Notes: a model not told the origin generated them from the letters alone. Positions 27,685 to 40,358 are shown, numbered from the stretch's first letter. The stretch: DNA of 64,000 nucleotides from Scatophagus argus (GCF_020382885.2 NC_058501.1:13675501-13739500), one strand, 5' to 3'. Made by a program: numbers and translations.

Positions 27685-30600
27685 TTACTTCTTTGCTGCA
27701 GCTGTTGTGTTGCCAGCTGATGTTGGTTCCTCATCACAGGAGCCTTTGTTCAGTCCACATCCCACTTCCGGACTGCACTGCACAAACTTGATGTTTTCTG
27801 GTGTCTTCAGAGTCTCTGTGGAGTCTGGGCTTTGTTTGGTTTCTGTGTTTTCATGGGACTCGGGACTGTGATCTGAATCAGCACTCTGGCTGGACATTGA
27901 GGCTCTGCGTGAATGCTGGTAGGACAAACAGAGGTCCTGCCATTTATTTCGATTGGCATCTATCCCATCAATCATCGGCTGCAACTTTCTGTTGAGTTTC
28001 AGCAGAGCCTGGGCAGAGACACAGGAAAGCACAGTTGATATTCACACTCCTAACACTCCTAAATTAAGCTTTTGTTTTTGCTTTTTTTAAATTAGTTGTA
28101 CAGTAAAAGTTTCCACATTGAGGTACCTGGTAAAGGGGTTTACATATCCCATCTATCCACTCCAGCTGCAGGACAGGTAGTTCATCTTTACGATTGCGGT
28201 CGAATATGGCCTATAGAGAGATGATAATCTCCTGTTATCCACAACCCAACCATTCATCATGTCATTTTGCCACTTGACAAAAGCTGGTCACACAAATGAC
28301 ATGGTTTGATTGCATGCTGACCTAGTATTATGGGCTGTCCCAGGAGAAATCATGCTGAGGTTAGTATGTCAGCTAAAGACCTAAACAAGTTAAATTAAAA
28401 TGGACTCATGCTTGACTTAACATGCCATTGGAAAGTGACATTGGAGCCCTGGATTTAGTGCTCTAATCAAGGGCTTTGCCAATGTTTAAAACCAGGAGGG
28501 AGGTGTTTTAAGGTAGGAACAGACTTTAATACCCGCTCTTGTTGAATGATACAGAAATCTGTGTGCTAGAGAAAATAATTCCAGGTGAAAGATAAGAGTT
28601 TGAAAGCTTGTTTACTTACTGCTGGGGTCAGCTTAAGCTCAGACCTTTCTCTGTCACCTTGTTCAAAGAATTCACTCGTCACCAACTCTGCAACCTTGGG
28701 ACATAAAAGCCAACCATCTTTATCTAATTTAATTTTATTTTTCAATTAAAATGTGGCCTCACATGTAGAGCGTGTGTTCATTTTGCAGTATTTTCTGTTA
28801 AATTTGATTAATTTGTGTGATTTAGCAAGAAAAATTCCTCAATTTTTCAGGGTGAGCATGCAAATCTCTGGAGCCTAAACCTGACAGTATGAAAACATTA
28901 GAACATGCAAATAGCTCCTTTCTTAACCAAATTCCATCTATATTTTTATATACCCATCAAACATGAAAGCACAGACATCAGTAACTTTGTGATGGGATCT
29001 CAAACCTGTTTGGATATCATCCAAGGACGAGTGACGGCACCCAGATCACATGCTGTCATCAGCATGGACCTGTTGACGACATCAAAACTCATTTTCAGCA
29101 ACGTGTTATGCTCTTCACAGTTAATGTGATTTTTTTTTTTTTCGCATTTTGGCAATGGCAAGTTTCATTTAGTACAAAGGCAGAAACCTGAGAACTTCTC
29201 TGTGTCCTTCATCTGTCCAGCTGAATTCTCCAGACAGAACACACTCAAAGAACTTGGTTCTGCGCCTTACAATGCAAAGAGATAGTCAAGGATACAGAAA
29301 ATGTTAAAAGGTAACAGAATAGACGCTAAGACTGTTTTCACTGCACAAGCACTTTGCAATAACACATAAATCTAAAAGCTACTTTTTCCATTTATGTTCA
29401 AGAAGTTACCCAATAATCTGTATAAATCTGTTTCAGTTTTACTTTTTACCAATCATGGACTTCTTCAGTTCTGATTCCATTAAAAAGGCCACTTACTCAA
29501 AGTGCAAAGTAAGGTCTGTGGAGAGAATAGCTTGCTTCAATAGCTGCATCATGTTGCTGTACTCTTTAGAGCAGAGGTTTGCAAAGATATTGTGACCCTG
29601 TGAGGAAAATAAAATACAATAGCATACAGCAGGCACTGTTGAGAGGACGTACACAAAAGCAGGCAAGGATGAGTACTAGTGGCTAAAATGCCTCCTTCCA
29701 GCCAGGGCATTGGTAAAGTCATCGCTCACTGTCAAATGAAGCTCTCATTATCAGTGTTAATTAGCAGTGTGTATGGACTTTCTCTCTCTTCTTTTAAAAA
29801 AAATCAATAGAGAATACAGTTCCTAATGATCAAACTGATCTACACCTGAGACCAAGAAGCCTCATAGCATCGATGGTGGTCACTGCTGCTGCCTACCAGC
29901 AGGCAGTTTGTGCTTCACATTGTCCCAAGCTCAAACTGCAGTTCATGTTTATTGTCCATCATTGTCCTTCCATTGTCCTTCCATTGTTGTCTTTTCATAA
30001 GTTATTTTCAAACAGCCCAAGAAAGGGAGAATGTATAAAGGAAGAAAATCTTACAAAACTCATCCAAAGCCACCAATATGGTAAAACCTCAGAATTCCTT
30101 GAGCATTTTGAAGGTATGAGGAATAGTGGTCTGACCTCACTTTGTAGGATCATGACTGCATGGTTGAAGTGGTGATGCTCCAGAGTGGCTGACGTTCCAT
30201 AGAGCAGAGCCAAAGCAGAACCTGTCCTGCAGGAAAAAACAGAGCAGTGAAACTTTCAGTCACTCTGTTTGCCATCATACTTTAGTTGTGACTCACTTAC
30301 TTGGCTTGAAACGCATTGTTGGTGCCTCGGTGGTCCAAGTCATGACAAAGACAGCCGACCATCAGTGCCAGTATCTCTGCATCTGACAGGACATCCTGGA
30401 AATTGGCTGTCTACCAAAGGTAAAGCGGATATTTATGTTTTTAGCACCTACTCAGCAGAGTCAAAGACAACATTTAGTGGCATACGATACAATACGATAC
30501 GATACAATAGGGTGGAATGAGATGGGAGAGGATGTGATGGCATGGAATTGGATGGGATGTGATAGGACAGGATAGTCTTTGAAGACAATATACATAAATC

Positions 30601-33600
30601 TGGCTTGATTTGGTGCAGCTAGAAACTTACTCTGATCATAATGAACATGCACTGTGACACGTTAAAGGCATGTCTCCAGTTATGGTAAGCCACGGTCCGA
30701 TAATTCTTCCTCACAGTCAGAAGCCAGCGGCACAAAACCTACAAGAAGACAGATGTACAGGTGACATACAGACATACACACGGTGGACATCTGATGTCAC
30801 ATGACACATTCCAGGGCCTCACCTCATAGTCAATTTTAAACTTTTGGACAACGCCAAGTTCCAGAAACATCCGAAGTGACGCAGTGATCATGGCGTCATT
30901 GTCCAGAGAGAAGTCGTTGAAGTGAAACTCATCGATGCCTAACTCACTGCTCAGGGGGATTTTAGCTGCCTTGAGGGAAGAGGACAGAGCTGTCAATCAC
31001 ACAGTGCCAGTGAGGGAGGAAGCACAGCACTACAGAACATTGCAAACAGATTTAAAATTGCATGTCACCTCAATCACTCATTCATTACAGATTTCATACA
31101 TTCAGAAAGTTAGTGATCATATGCATATGACTGTTTTCTTGATGTTCCTACAGGAAAGTTACCTTGAGTCTGTCAACTTCCACCTTGGAGCATGTTGCAT
31201 GGTAGGACAACATCTGGAGAGAAAAAGCTCAGCACATCAGTCGGATGCATAAAACTCATTCTGATGCTGATCTAATGCTAGATGAGATGAAAATCCCAAA
31301 ATAAATAAGACAGTGAAAAGGTCATTCACTGCTGCAGAAGATAATCAATATGTTTTCCTGCTTATTTTTTAACTTATGGAGGTTCAAGACAGTACATTTA
31401 CAGGTGTTATATTTTGGGCCCGTCAGGTTACAGCAAATGAGTGTGTGTTGCCTTAGATGAGAGGTGAGCAGACTGGTACATGTATTTATCATGAATTATT
31501 GAAAGCAGCTGAAATATTTATGGTGGAGAAGCAGAAGCATGTTTGCTGAGGATAATGGGACTGTTCAGGTTAGATACCGGGCAGTGGAGCAGAACGCAGA
31601 TGGAGACACTAATGAGAGCCTCTGTTAAGATTAGCATTAATCAGTGACACCACTTTCCTCTTCAATTTCTGTTTTCTCATGCACTCGTTTTGAATAAATA
31701 TTAACAAGCGCAATAAAATCTGTCTTTATTTTGGAGCATTTAATTTAGAGTGGATTGTTTTAGTTGTACACAATGGATACTTGGTATCTTTCATTCATTT
31801 ATGTCTATGAAAATTCATCTTCGATATCGCTGGTCCGTTTTTAAAGCACTCCTTGTATAAAGTTCATAAACGTAAGGAATTTAGATATATCAGCAGGTAT
31901 TTTTAAATTGACATGCACTGATGTTTACTTTTATATATCTTATTTGAGCACTTTTTAATAATGATTTAATGAATTAAAAACACAAACAAAAGCACAATAA
32001 GAAAAAAGTCATACATTCAAATCTATATAATCGACATGTATTACAAAATAGCAGACTCTGATGGCATCAGTGTGCTGCAGGTCTTACATCCAGTGCTACA
32101 GACTGCTTGGCCCATGTCTTCTTAACTTGATTGTACATCATGGTGTTGTTGATTCCAAGTCCGCAGAATATTACAAATGCCTGTACACAAAGAAGAAGCC
32201 AGAGAAAAATCACAGTCAGAGATTTGGCGGCATGTTTATAATATGCAACAATGAACAGTTAAACAAAGTTTTGATGGAACAGCTGTAATCAGTCATTAAA
32301 AAAAAAATAAATAAAAAAATAATAACCTCAAACAATCTCTGGTCTGCATCATTGAAGGTCTTCCTGTCCAGGCGATTTAGGATTTGAGCAACGCCTGTAG
32401 AAACCACACATTCATCACTGACTGTAACATGAAAACTGGTTTCCCAGTGAGGACAAATTGATTACTTCTGGTTAACTTACCAATGATCTGATGAGTTCGA
32501 TTCCAGATAGGGACACATAGCACTGATCTGATGTGAAACCCTGAGGCCTGATCCGCCTATCAAGAGAGAGGACAGTAACAGCAGAGCAAGGCTGAGAACA
32601 GTTTATGTTTGTCTGAGAAATTTCAATTTTGAAGACATGCCTGAGCCCACATTTTGCCTTCGACTGGAAAATTAATGAAAATACACCCCACGAAAGCACT
32701 GAAAAACATCATGTAACAAATACAAATTCACTAGTACTCACAAGTACTGTAACAATTACATGTTTTTTGTATTTGCTGGTGTTTGTGGTGTGTGTAAATG
32801 CATTTGTGTGAGCTCTGACAGCTCCGATGGGCAGACCATGGAGTCCACACCTCAGCATCAAAGCGTGGGTCCTGACAAACGTCGCTGATGTTCACAGGCA
32901 GTCCTGTGGAAGCCACCAGCTCAGCAATGCTGTTATTGATCAGCCAGTCGGAACATGATAGCTTCTCCATGCTGATGTGACCAATAACAAACAGGGGAAG
33001 AATAGTCTGGGCACTTAAATATGTAACACAACAGCTGTAAATATTGAGTGTATCCATGTATCATGTGGCAACTTCCAGTATCCCCCCCAGAATACATAAT
33101 CATTCTCTCTCTGTGTCTGTCTGTCTGTCTGTGATCACCTGATGTCATGGTCCATGTTGCACAGCGGAGACATGAGCTCAAACGTCTTGGAGAACTTCAC
33201 AACCTATAGAAGTGACATTTATCATCACAACCAGCAGCGACAACATTCACAACAAAGACAGGAGAGGTTTGCATAAGAAGGGCCATGTATTTTGAGCAAA
33301 TTAATCTGTGATAAAGAACCAGAGGTCTCACAGGCGAGTCGATGTCTTCGAGGAGTAGAACAGAGCAGCGCTCACACTGCAGCAGGGTCAGCGCTCGCTG
33401 CATGATCTTCCTAACAATCTTCTCCAAGTCGGTCTGTTCCTCAAACAGGTCATTGACCACCTCCAGCAAAGCCTGTGGCCATGAAGAAGGACACTTATGT
33501 TCAGGGTTTTGTTAGCCATTAAGTGAAATCCCTTCAATGGTAACATCATGTTTATAAAAACTATTGTCTAATGAATAGCTGCTATAAATGTAAGATATGC

Positions 33601-36600
33601 TGGTGCCTCAACAGTGCAATTAAATTGCTGTTAACTGTATATTTTATTTCGATTAAGGATTTGAATTTTAATGTTGCTGTTCATTGTCAAGTAATGAAGT
33701 AATCCGACATCTTTTACATCTTTTTGTAAATGCACAGTTCACATTCTCTTACCCTACTCCTTTCATACTCTTTGCGAGACTCTGAAAACAACTTGGCATT
33801 GGAAATCGATATTCCACAGAACGGTAGATACATCTGCAGTACCTGAGGAAAAGTACAACAAAGTGGTGAAAGACAGGGACAATCTATAAATGTTGAAATT
33901 TGTATGTTAAACAAAAGGGCATAAAACTGAGTAAGAAATAGTGTGTGAGATTGGAGGCAGAAAGCCATGATGGCATTAGTTTCTTCTCTGCACAAATTTC
34001 TCTCATATAGATTCCCTGTTAATGAAGTATTGATTTAGAGACAGAAGGCACTTAGTGAGACACGAAGGCCCCAAAAATGTCTAAATAAGCTGGCAGATCA
34101 AGACGTGTTATTTTCTATTTTCAGCATCTTTGTTGCTCAAAGGTAGTTACTGCTTTGTTTGAGCTTTATTTAGGGTTTTGTTTTAAATTCACAAACAGCA
34201 AAATGTTCCTAAAGAAAGCTTAAATCACCTAAAAAACAAAACTCTGTTTCAAGCTGATGCTCTTTGAAGTAGAAACCTCACAACATAGTGGAAATAAATG
34301 ATTTTCTACAACTTTATTACGCCACCTGGTGGACAAACTGTTGAATCTCAGGTGCAGCCAAATTCTAGCAAAAACTGGATTTTTTTCTGAAAAAGATTTA
34401 TTGCACCAGCATCTGACAGTATTTTGGTTTTCTTGATTTTTGTTTTTAGTGTATTTACCCAGAATGAGTAAAATGAGCACCTTCACTTTCCATTCTCTGG
34501 ACACACACTTAAACAAGTGATTTTCACATCCACAAACTGGGAGAATGAAAATGTATTCAGAAGCTATATGGAACTCTGAATGAAGCGAAAAGATGCAGAT
34601 TCTAGTAAACCCATTTCAACTGAATTGCTCAGGGAGTAAATGTAGTGTATCCACTCAAAATGAGCTTTCTAAGCATGCTTATACATTGCAAAGCCAGACA
34701 CATTTAATACTCCACATTTGAGTAAGAGGTTGACCTCCTCACTTCATTTTTCTGCCATTTTGCTTCCGAGGGAACACTTTGCCCCTCTCCGCAGCCATTA
34801 AGAAGATTCACAGTACAAACAGTGTTTTTATCCGCATGGCTCAAGAGTTTCGATGTGTGTGTGTGTGTGTGCGTGTGTGTGCGTGCGTGCAGTGGGAAGG
34901 GGATACGCGAAGCTTAATGGTCATACCAGCTGCAATAATACTAAAGATGATAAATAGCCAGTAAAAGGCATAGAAATGTGAAAATCCCCCGGTAACACGG
35001 ATCTGATAAATGTGTGTTTCAACTGAGCGGCATAACAGATCCCCACCTTCTCATCATCTTCAGTAAAGGGTGTGCCTATGGGATTTTTGTTGATTGCTTG
35101 CACAACACCAATGACTTCTCCGTCGCTGTTGCAGATGGCCATGCAGAGGATGGACTGAGTCTTATAGCCTGTTAACTTGTCTATCTCATCACTGAAGCGG
35201 TGGTCCTGGAACAGTAGGCACATAAAGCACACATTACACATCTATCAAACAAGAGCATGAGCCCACATTAACACAGAGATTTATTTTATTATCAGCAAAT
35301 CCACTGTACGACCACGTCAGGGATTTACACTCTTTGTCACACATAAACAAGCATGGCGCAAAAATTAGGTGTGATTCTCGGTTCGTAAAATCCACGGCTT
35401 TGCAGGAGGCCTTTTGTTTTTACAGAAACTATAATACTCCTCGCTGACATATATCTACACGATTGCAGTAATAGACCGCACGGGGACATCATCATGCAGC
35501 CTTAGCCTCCCAAGCAGCCCAGGGCCATGATATAATGATGTGAAGCGCAACTGGTAGCGTATATAACACGGGATCTGGTTTGTGGGGAACGGATTACTTT
35601 GCTACCCTTTTCTTTGGCTATTGTGTGGAGAGGGTGCTTTGTTTTGTTTTGTTTTTAATTCTGAAGTTATTACCTGTCCTTTCTCCACGTCTTCGAGCCG
35701 AGCCGAACCTTTCAAATACAACCGATTCACTCCTCTCTCCTTTTGATGTAAGAGAGAGGAGTTTAATGACAATGTTCAAGCGAAAAAACACGGGTCTGAT
35801 CCCCACACCAGACTCTGACCTTAAATAGGTTCGCTCACTGTAAACCCGCCGGCATAAACTTTTTGTGCGGTGTATTATGATACGTAAATATCAGGCTCGT
35901 ATTTACCTCATATGCGTTTGAGATGTTTACAGTCTCACCGTGCTCCGCCACATATCCAATGATACCCTTTCCCCATGGCACCTGCACTTCATTGGAGTTA
36001 AGGGTGCTGGAGGATGGTCTGACAGTGGTGCCTGAGTGCACATCAAAGAACTTGGACACCAGTGTTCTCTTGTGCGCGGGCCCCTCAACAAGGAAAAGCG
36101 AGCACCTGTCTGCATCCACCAGGATGCACACGTTGATCAGGATCTTGTAACTGAGGTTCGTCAGGTCCAGGTCGTTGGAGATATCCTTCACTAACTCCAA
36201 GAAAAACTCTCTCTCGTTGGTTTCCTTAAGTCTGTATTTGTAGTCGATGGCGCTGGACGCGTACTGGGGCACGTTGACCCTGGACTCCAGCAGGGCGCTC
36301 AGGATGTGCGCGGTGGTCGGAGGCAGGGAGCTGGCTTTACGCAGGAGCGCGCGGCGCCGCATGCTGGACTGGGACTCGTGTTCGCTCAGGCTAACATGCT
36401 CGTCGTAGGTCCGGTGTGCGGTGGTGGCTTTGGACCGGGCGAAGTTCCGTCGCAGCTCCATGTGGGACGACCTGCGCCGGAGCCCGTCTGGGTTGGTCGG
36501 CCAGAACGGGTCCCTGGCAACGCCGCGTCTCTCCTCTGCTGTGGACACTTTCGACGGCTGATGCTCCTTCAGCCACCTGCTTACCTGATCACATTTCGCC

Positions 36601-36680
36601 TTTCGGACGAGATACTCCTCGAAGAGATCTGGGTGGCAGTCCAAAAACGCCTCCACATCCGAGAAGTCAAACGTTGTCAT
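27685..36680 (-). CDS. pde11al: PDE11A-like dual-specificity cyclic nucleotide phosphodiesterase
   Basis: Twenty exons in transcript order: 35907-36680, 35047-35205, 33753-33842, 33332-33472, 33139-33203, 32851-32971, 32481-32556, 32327-32394, 32088-32180, 31163-31213, 30823-30969, 30631-30738, 30301-30410, 30136-30226, 29497-29597, 29188-29265, 29006-29069, 28620-28694, 28127-28210, 27685-28008. They total 2820 nt, 939 aa (human PDE11A4 is about 934). GAF-A is about 155-320 with an NK...F...DE motif (N297, K298, F305, D309, E310). GAF-B is about 340-500. The catalytic domain has H614 (acid) and H618 in [10 protein letters not shown]654/D655 in HDLDH, D766 in ACDLG and the nucleotide-gripping Q819. 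Hydrolysis of cAMP and cGMP is inferred from the family. I chose the first in-frame ATG (36678-36680) because [13 protein letters not shown] aligns with the human N-terminus. Weak GTT-type donors follow exons 8, 16 and 17. Synteny, not sequence alone, argues for the 'like' paralogue rather than pde11a. Confidence 0.93.
30483..30510. repeat. ATACG/ATACA pentanucleotide repeat in a pde11al intron
   Basis: Five-base units (atacg, ataca) are followed by degenerate GGATG-like units up to about 30575, in the intron between exons 12 and 13. This is a short minisatellite-like stretch with no sign of function. Confidence 0.75.
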
Positions 36681-38459
36681 GGTGAAAGCCGCCGTGAGGA
36701 CCAAATGAGCCTCACAAATGTGGCAGAAGAAGAGTTAGACGAGTAGGTGACGGGAGGATGTGGCTACAGCCGAGCTTCTCAGAGAAGTGATGTCCTCAAA
36801 ACATTTATTCATTCACCCCCCCCACCCACCCACATGTGAGCCAGTCCATCGTACTGGTTCACACGTGACCCTGAAATACTCGGAGCAGAAGTATTCATAT
36901 AAATTCGAGTCCTTACTGATGACGCTTGAGAGACCGGCAACAGTACAGCTGTCTGTCAAGCGAGACTGAACTGTGTCTCCAGGGACTTCTGTGGAATACT
37001 ATGCAGAGGTGTGGAAAAAAAAAACAAGGCGCCTACATATCCTCTCTCTAGAAACTGGGGAAAAAAACCCACTGAGGAGCAGGATGTTAACTCGCTCTCT
37101 TTATTCTACACCACCAGAGACGCAATCAGTGCAGCGCTCCAGTCAAAACCGAGAATGCGTCTGATGTTTCATTTACATTTAAAACGTGCAGGCAGGCAGT
37201 TTTTGAAGGTTGCGCAATATGTGCCATATCAACTTTAGATAGATAGACAGATATGTGTGTTACCTTGCAGTCAAGTGGCACACACACCTCCCCACACACA
37301 CATGCAAACACCCACACACTGGCTGTACTTCTGTAGGCTGCGACCTCTGCAACAGTCTGTGCTGCTGTTTTAGCAATTATGACAATCTTACTTCAACAAA
37401 GTGGGTTTCAGTAGGCCAGCTTTAACCATACTTTACAGGTGGCAGGTGAGATTCTCCTACGAATAGTTCGGTGGCCATGTGGTGTATTTGGGATGGCACT
37501 GAGAAATATGCTACTACACTTTAAGAGTTTAAGATCTCTGGATGGCTTGTTGATACAGTAATTCCTTTGGCTTTGCACTGTGCACACTTAGTGAATATTT
37601 CTCAATTACCTGGACTGGGTACAGGTAGTATTTCGTAAGTACTAGGTGGTTACAGGGATCAGGTGGGGTTAACCCATGGGGTCTAGCAGGCAATTTACAG
37701 CATGCATGGAAAAAATAACCAATGTCTGGTGTTTCAGAGGTTATTGATGAGGTAACTATTCGAGCTACTGATTAAGTTGAATTTCTGTTGGTGTGCACAA
37801 CCCTGTTGGGGTTAAACATGCATCTGCACAGTAACTTTAAATTATCGAAATCACTGCAGGTTGTAACACATTCACAATGCGGCAGCAGGAAATGTAATCC
37901 GGAGAGCTAGGCGGTTCCGCTGGGGCAGAGCAGGGTAATTGGTTACTGGACTTAGCTTAAGCTGCTTGATAGAACTTGGGCATTTTGCTGAGACTTCATT
38001 CAAGGTCTCTTGGGAATCCCAATTAAAAAGCAAAATGCAGAATGTGGGTCTTGTGAGGGCCAACAATCAAGGTAAACCTTGCTGCTTGGAAAGCAGTCCA
38101 TGTCGTGTCCGAGGAGAGCCAACTGCATTGATTATAAGTCATGGCTGCATGCTGATTGAAAACAGGTATTTAGATGCAGTTTTCTGATTTCTGAGGCTTT
38201 AGAGAGATCAGGTGAGCTGTCCTATTTTAACGGCCCTGAACATGGTTGTTTTGTTTTTGTTTTTTTTACATTCAGTTTCTCACTGTGAGTAGGCTAATAG
38301 GATCCATGCCAACGTTAGAACAGCTTTTGATATTTCACATGAGAGATTTCTGTATCTTCTCTTTTTCCACTGTTCATACTGTCTCAGTTAGGAAATGGTG
38401 GTGTCACATACCTCACACCATGCACCAATCTGGGTTTAACTTGACTAGACTGGTTTATA

Positions 38460-38765
38460 GATATATATATATATGTGTGTGTGTATATATATACATACAT
38501 ACCAAAACATTTTGGACAATTCTATGCTTCCTACTGTGTGACAGCAATTTAAGGAAGGCCTTTTTCTGCTCCAGCAAGTTTTCCATAAAGACATGGTTGG
38601 ATGAGTTTGGTGTGGAAGAACTTGACTGGCCCACATAGAGCCCTGACCTCAACTCCATCAAACACCTTTGGGATGAACTGGAATGGAGATGGTGAGTCAG
38701 GCATTTTCATCCAACATCAGTGCCTGGCCTCACGACTGTTGTAATGCATGAGAGTGGAAGCTCTT
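38460..38765 (+). pseudogene. Tc1/mariner transposase relic (3' fragment)
   Basis: Translation gives WLDEFGVEELDWPT, then a stop, then SPDLNSIKHLWDELEW. This is the C-terminal signature of Tc1-family DD34E transposases (normally a continuous ...SPDLNPIEHLWDEL...). The codon before SPDLN is TAG where a Gln codon is usual, and a further stop follows shortly after. It is preceded by an AT/GT microsatellite (38460-38500) that has replaced the 5' part. The DDE domain is incomplete, so the copy is dead. No inverted terminal repeats were recognised. Confidence 0.8.
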
Positions 38766-39639
38766 CTAGCTACAAAGTAGTCTGTGTATTTAGAATGTAA
38801 ACTGATCAGATCTTTTAGACTTTGATTGCTACTTGTTCTGTAGCAAAATCAGGGATTATTTTTGATTCACTCACTATGAACTGATGCTGTGAGGTTCCTT
38901 AATTGGGACAAAATCTCATCAAAATCCCAATCTCATTTAATTTTATTAATTTATATTATTTTTGGTCATTTTTAAACTTTCATTAGAGCCTTATCTAGAG
39001 CAGTAAGTTGGTTTTGTTCATGCAGGCTCAGTCATGGCAGAGTGACAGCACTGCAGACGGCACACGTCTAGCACATCTACTAAATCCTAGTAGAAGATGT
39101 TCCACAAAATGAGCACACAATTGCTAAATCAACATAAGAACAGGATGGTTCTCAGGCTGAAATTATCTTCCAGATTGTTCATAAGAATACTCTCCTTGAA
39201 CAGGTTTTACAGCCTTGTCTGAGGCATACCACCTGATTTTATAACTGTTTCCATGTTGCATAGAGATGGAGACAACAAAACCTGACTCCTGTCACCCAAC
39301 ACCACCCGTGCACAGCTTGTATCCAGTGTCAGCGTGTGCCAGCCAGACCCAGCTTGATTTTCATTCCACCCCATGCTTAGTTGTATGAGATCACCAAGCT
39401 GTGAACGTGTAGTATTATCAGATCCACACTTAATTATGGGCATTCTGAGCAGTGATTGCCCGCTGGATATGAAAATATTAACATAATATGAAACATGAGC
39501 ACATGAGCACATCTTACCCCCACCCACCCCAGTTCTTGTGACTTTATTTTTAAAAGGTTACAGTTCATCTTTATAATGTAGCATGATATCGTTCCAGCCT
39601 CTGGTCTTGTAAAGGCTTTTTAAACTACACCTCAGTGAC

Positions 39640-39705
39640 ATTACATTCTATTACACTTCATTTAGCAGATGTTTTTATCACAAGCGACTTACAGAATAAC
39701 AAGTT
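39640..39705 (+). repeat. Short teleost interspersed motif
   Basis: The sequence cacttcatttagcagatg ... atcacaagcgacttaca matches the widespread fish repeat phrase 'catttagcagacgcttttatccaaagcgacttaca'. It is truncated and lies close upstream of the spmip4 5' exon, so it may sit in that gene's promoter. Confidence 0.55.
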
Positions 39706-39769
39706 TCAGTTGACACACTATGTGCAGTAGGCTGGATTGGGTGTCACTCACTCTGTTCCTATTGTTTAT

Positions 39770-40005
39770 TGTAACCGTCACTCAGCTGTCCCAGGAGTCT
39801 AAACCCACCTCACTGGATACAAAGACGAGGGAGTCCTGTCCTGTCAATGAAACTTTTTAACTCTCATTCATTTGGACCAAGAAGACTGCTGCCCATGTCT
39901 GCATGAGGAGAATTAAAGATACTTCTCCTGATCCATTTATCTACACTTCACAACAGGCTGAACAAATAAATCCATACTATTGGTTAACTTTATCCCACTG
40001 TCCAG
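39770..40005 (+). promoter_or_regulatory. spmip4: Probable spmip4 promoter edge and untranslated first exon
   Basis: A strong 5' splice site, CCAG/GTAAGTGA, ends an apparent non-coding exon at 40005. The next exon begins after ctgactcag at 40344 and carries the start codon 15 nt later. The 5' boundary is a guess. Two upstream ATGs lie near its middle, one a three-codon uORF (MSA then stop) and the other out of frame with the main protein. Just upstream, a forkhead-like TTGTTTATTG is followed by GTAACC, which resembles half of an RFX X-box. Confidence 0.5.
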
Positions 40006-40358
40006 GTAAGTGAACATGACATCTTGTTTTTATAAGTTTTATTTTTGCATCACTGACTAAGATCAAATAGTAAAATCCAGTGGTAAAATTATTTAATTTC
40101 TACAGTTGTATTGGTTAGAATATATGCTAAAATGTATTTTATGAGCCAAATTGGTTGTGTGGCATCAAAAGACAAATCTCCTCCTGACTTGTATTGTTAA
40201 ATGTCTCAGTCACCATGCAGACCACTTAGCCTAACATGATAAAGTGCTATGAATTAACACTGAACAATGAGACAAAACAAATAATGCTCATTAGCATTCT
40301 GCAGTGTTTCATCCTCCCTTCGCTTTCCTTTATTCTGACTCAGAGCGCCGACAGCCAG

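Larger units (their letters stand above)
36681..39769. other. Intergenic space between head-to-head pde11al and spmip4
   Basis: About 3.1 kb separates the pde11al start codon from the first recognisable spmip4 exon. The pde11al promoter and 5' UTR should lie just right of 36680. No ATG precedes the chosen start within about 80 nt on the minus strand. Apart from the Tc1 relic and the short fish repeat listed separately, I see no exon. The 36.68-37.0 kb part is of mixed composition and is the best promoter candidate. Confidence 0.5.

Noticed and set aside
31021..31048. Resemblance of 'cagcactacagaacattg' to the mature miR-148 sequence
   Set aside because: The seed CAGTGCA is broken, no complementary arm is found nearby to form a hairpin, and it lies in a pde11al intron. 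The match is coincidental.
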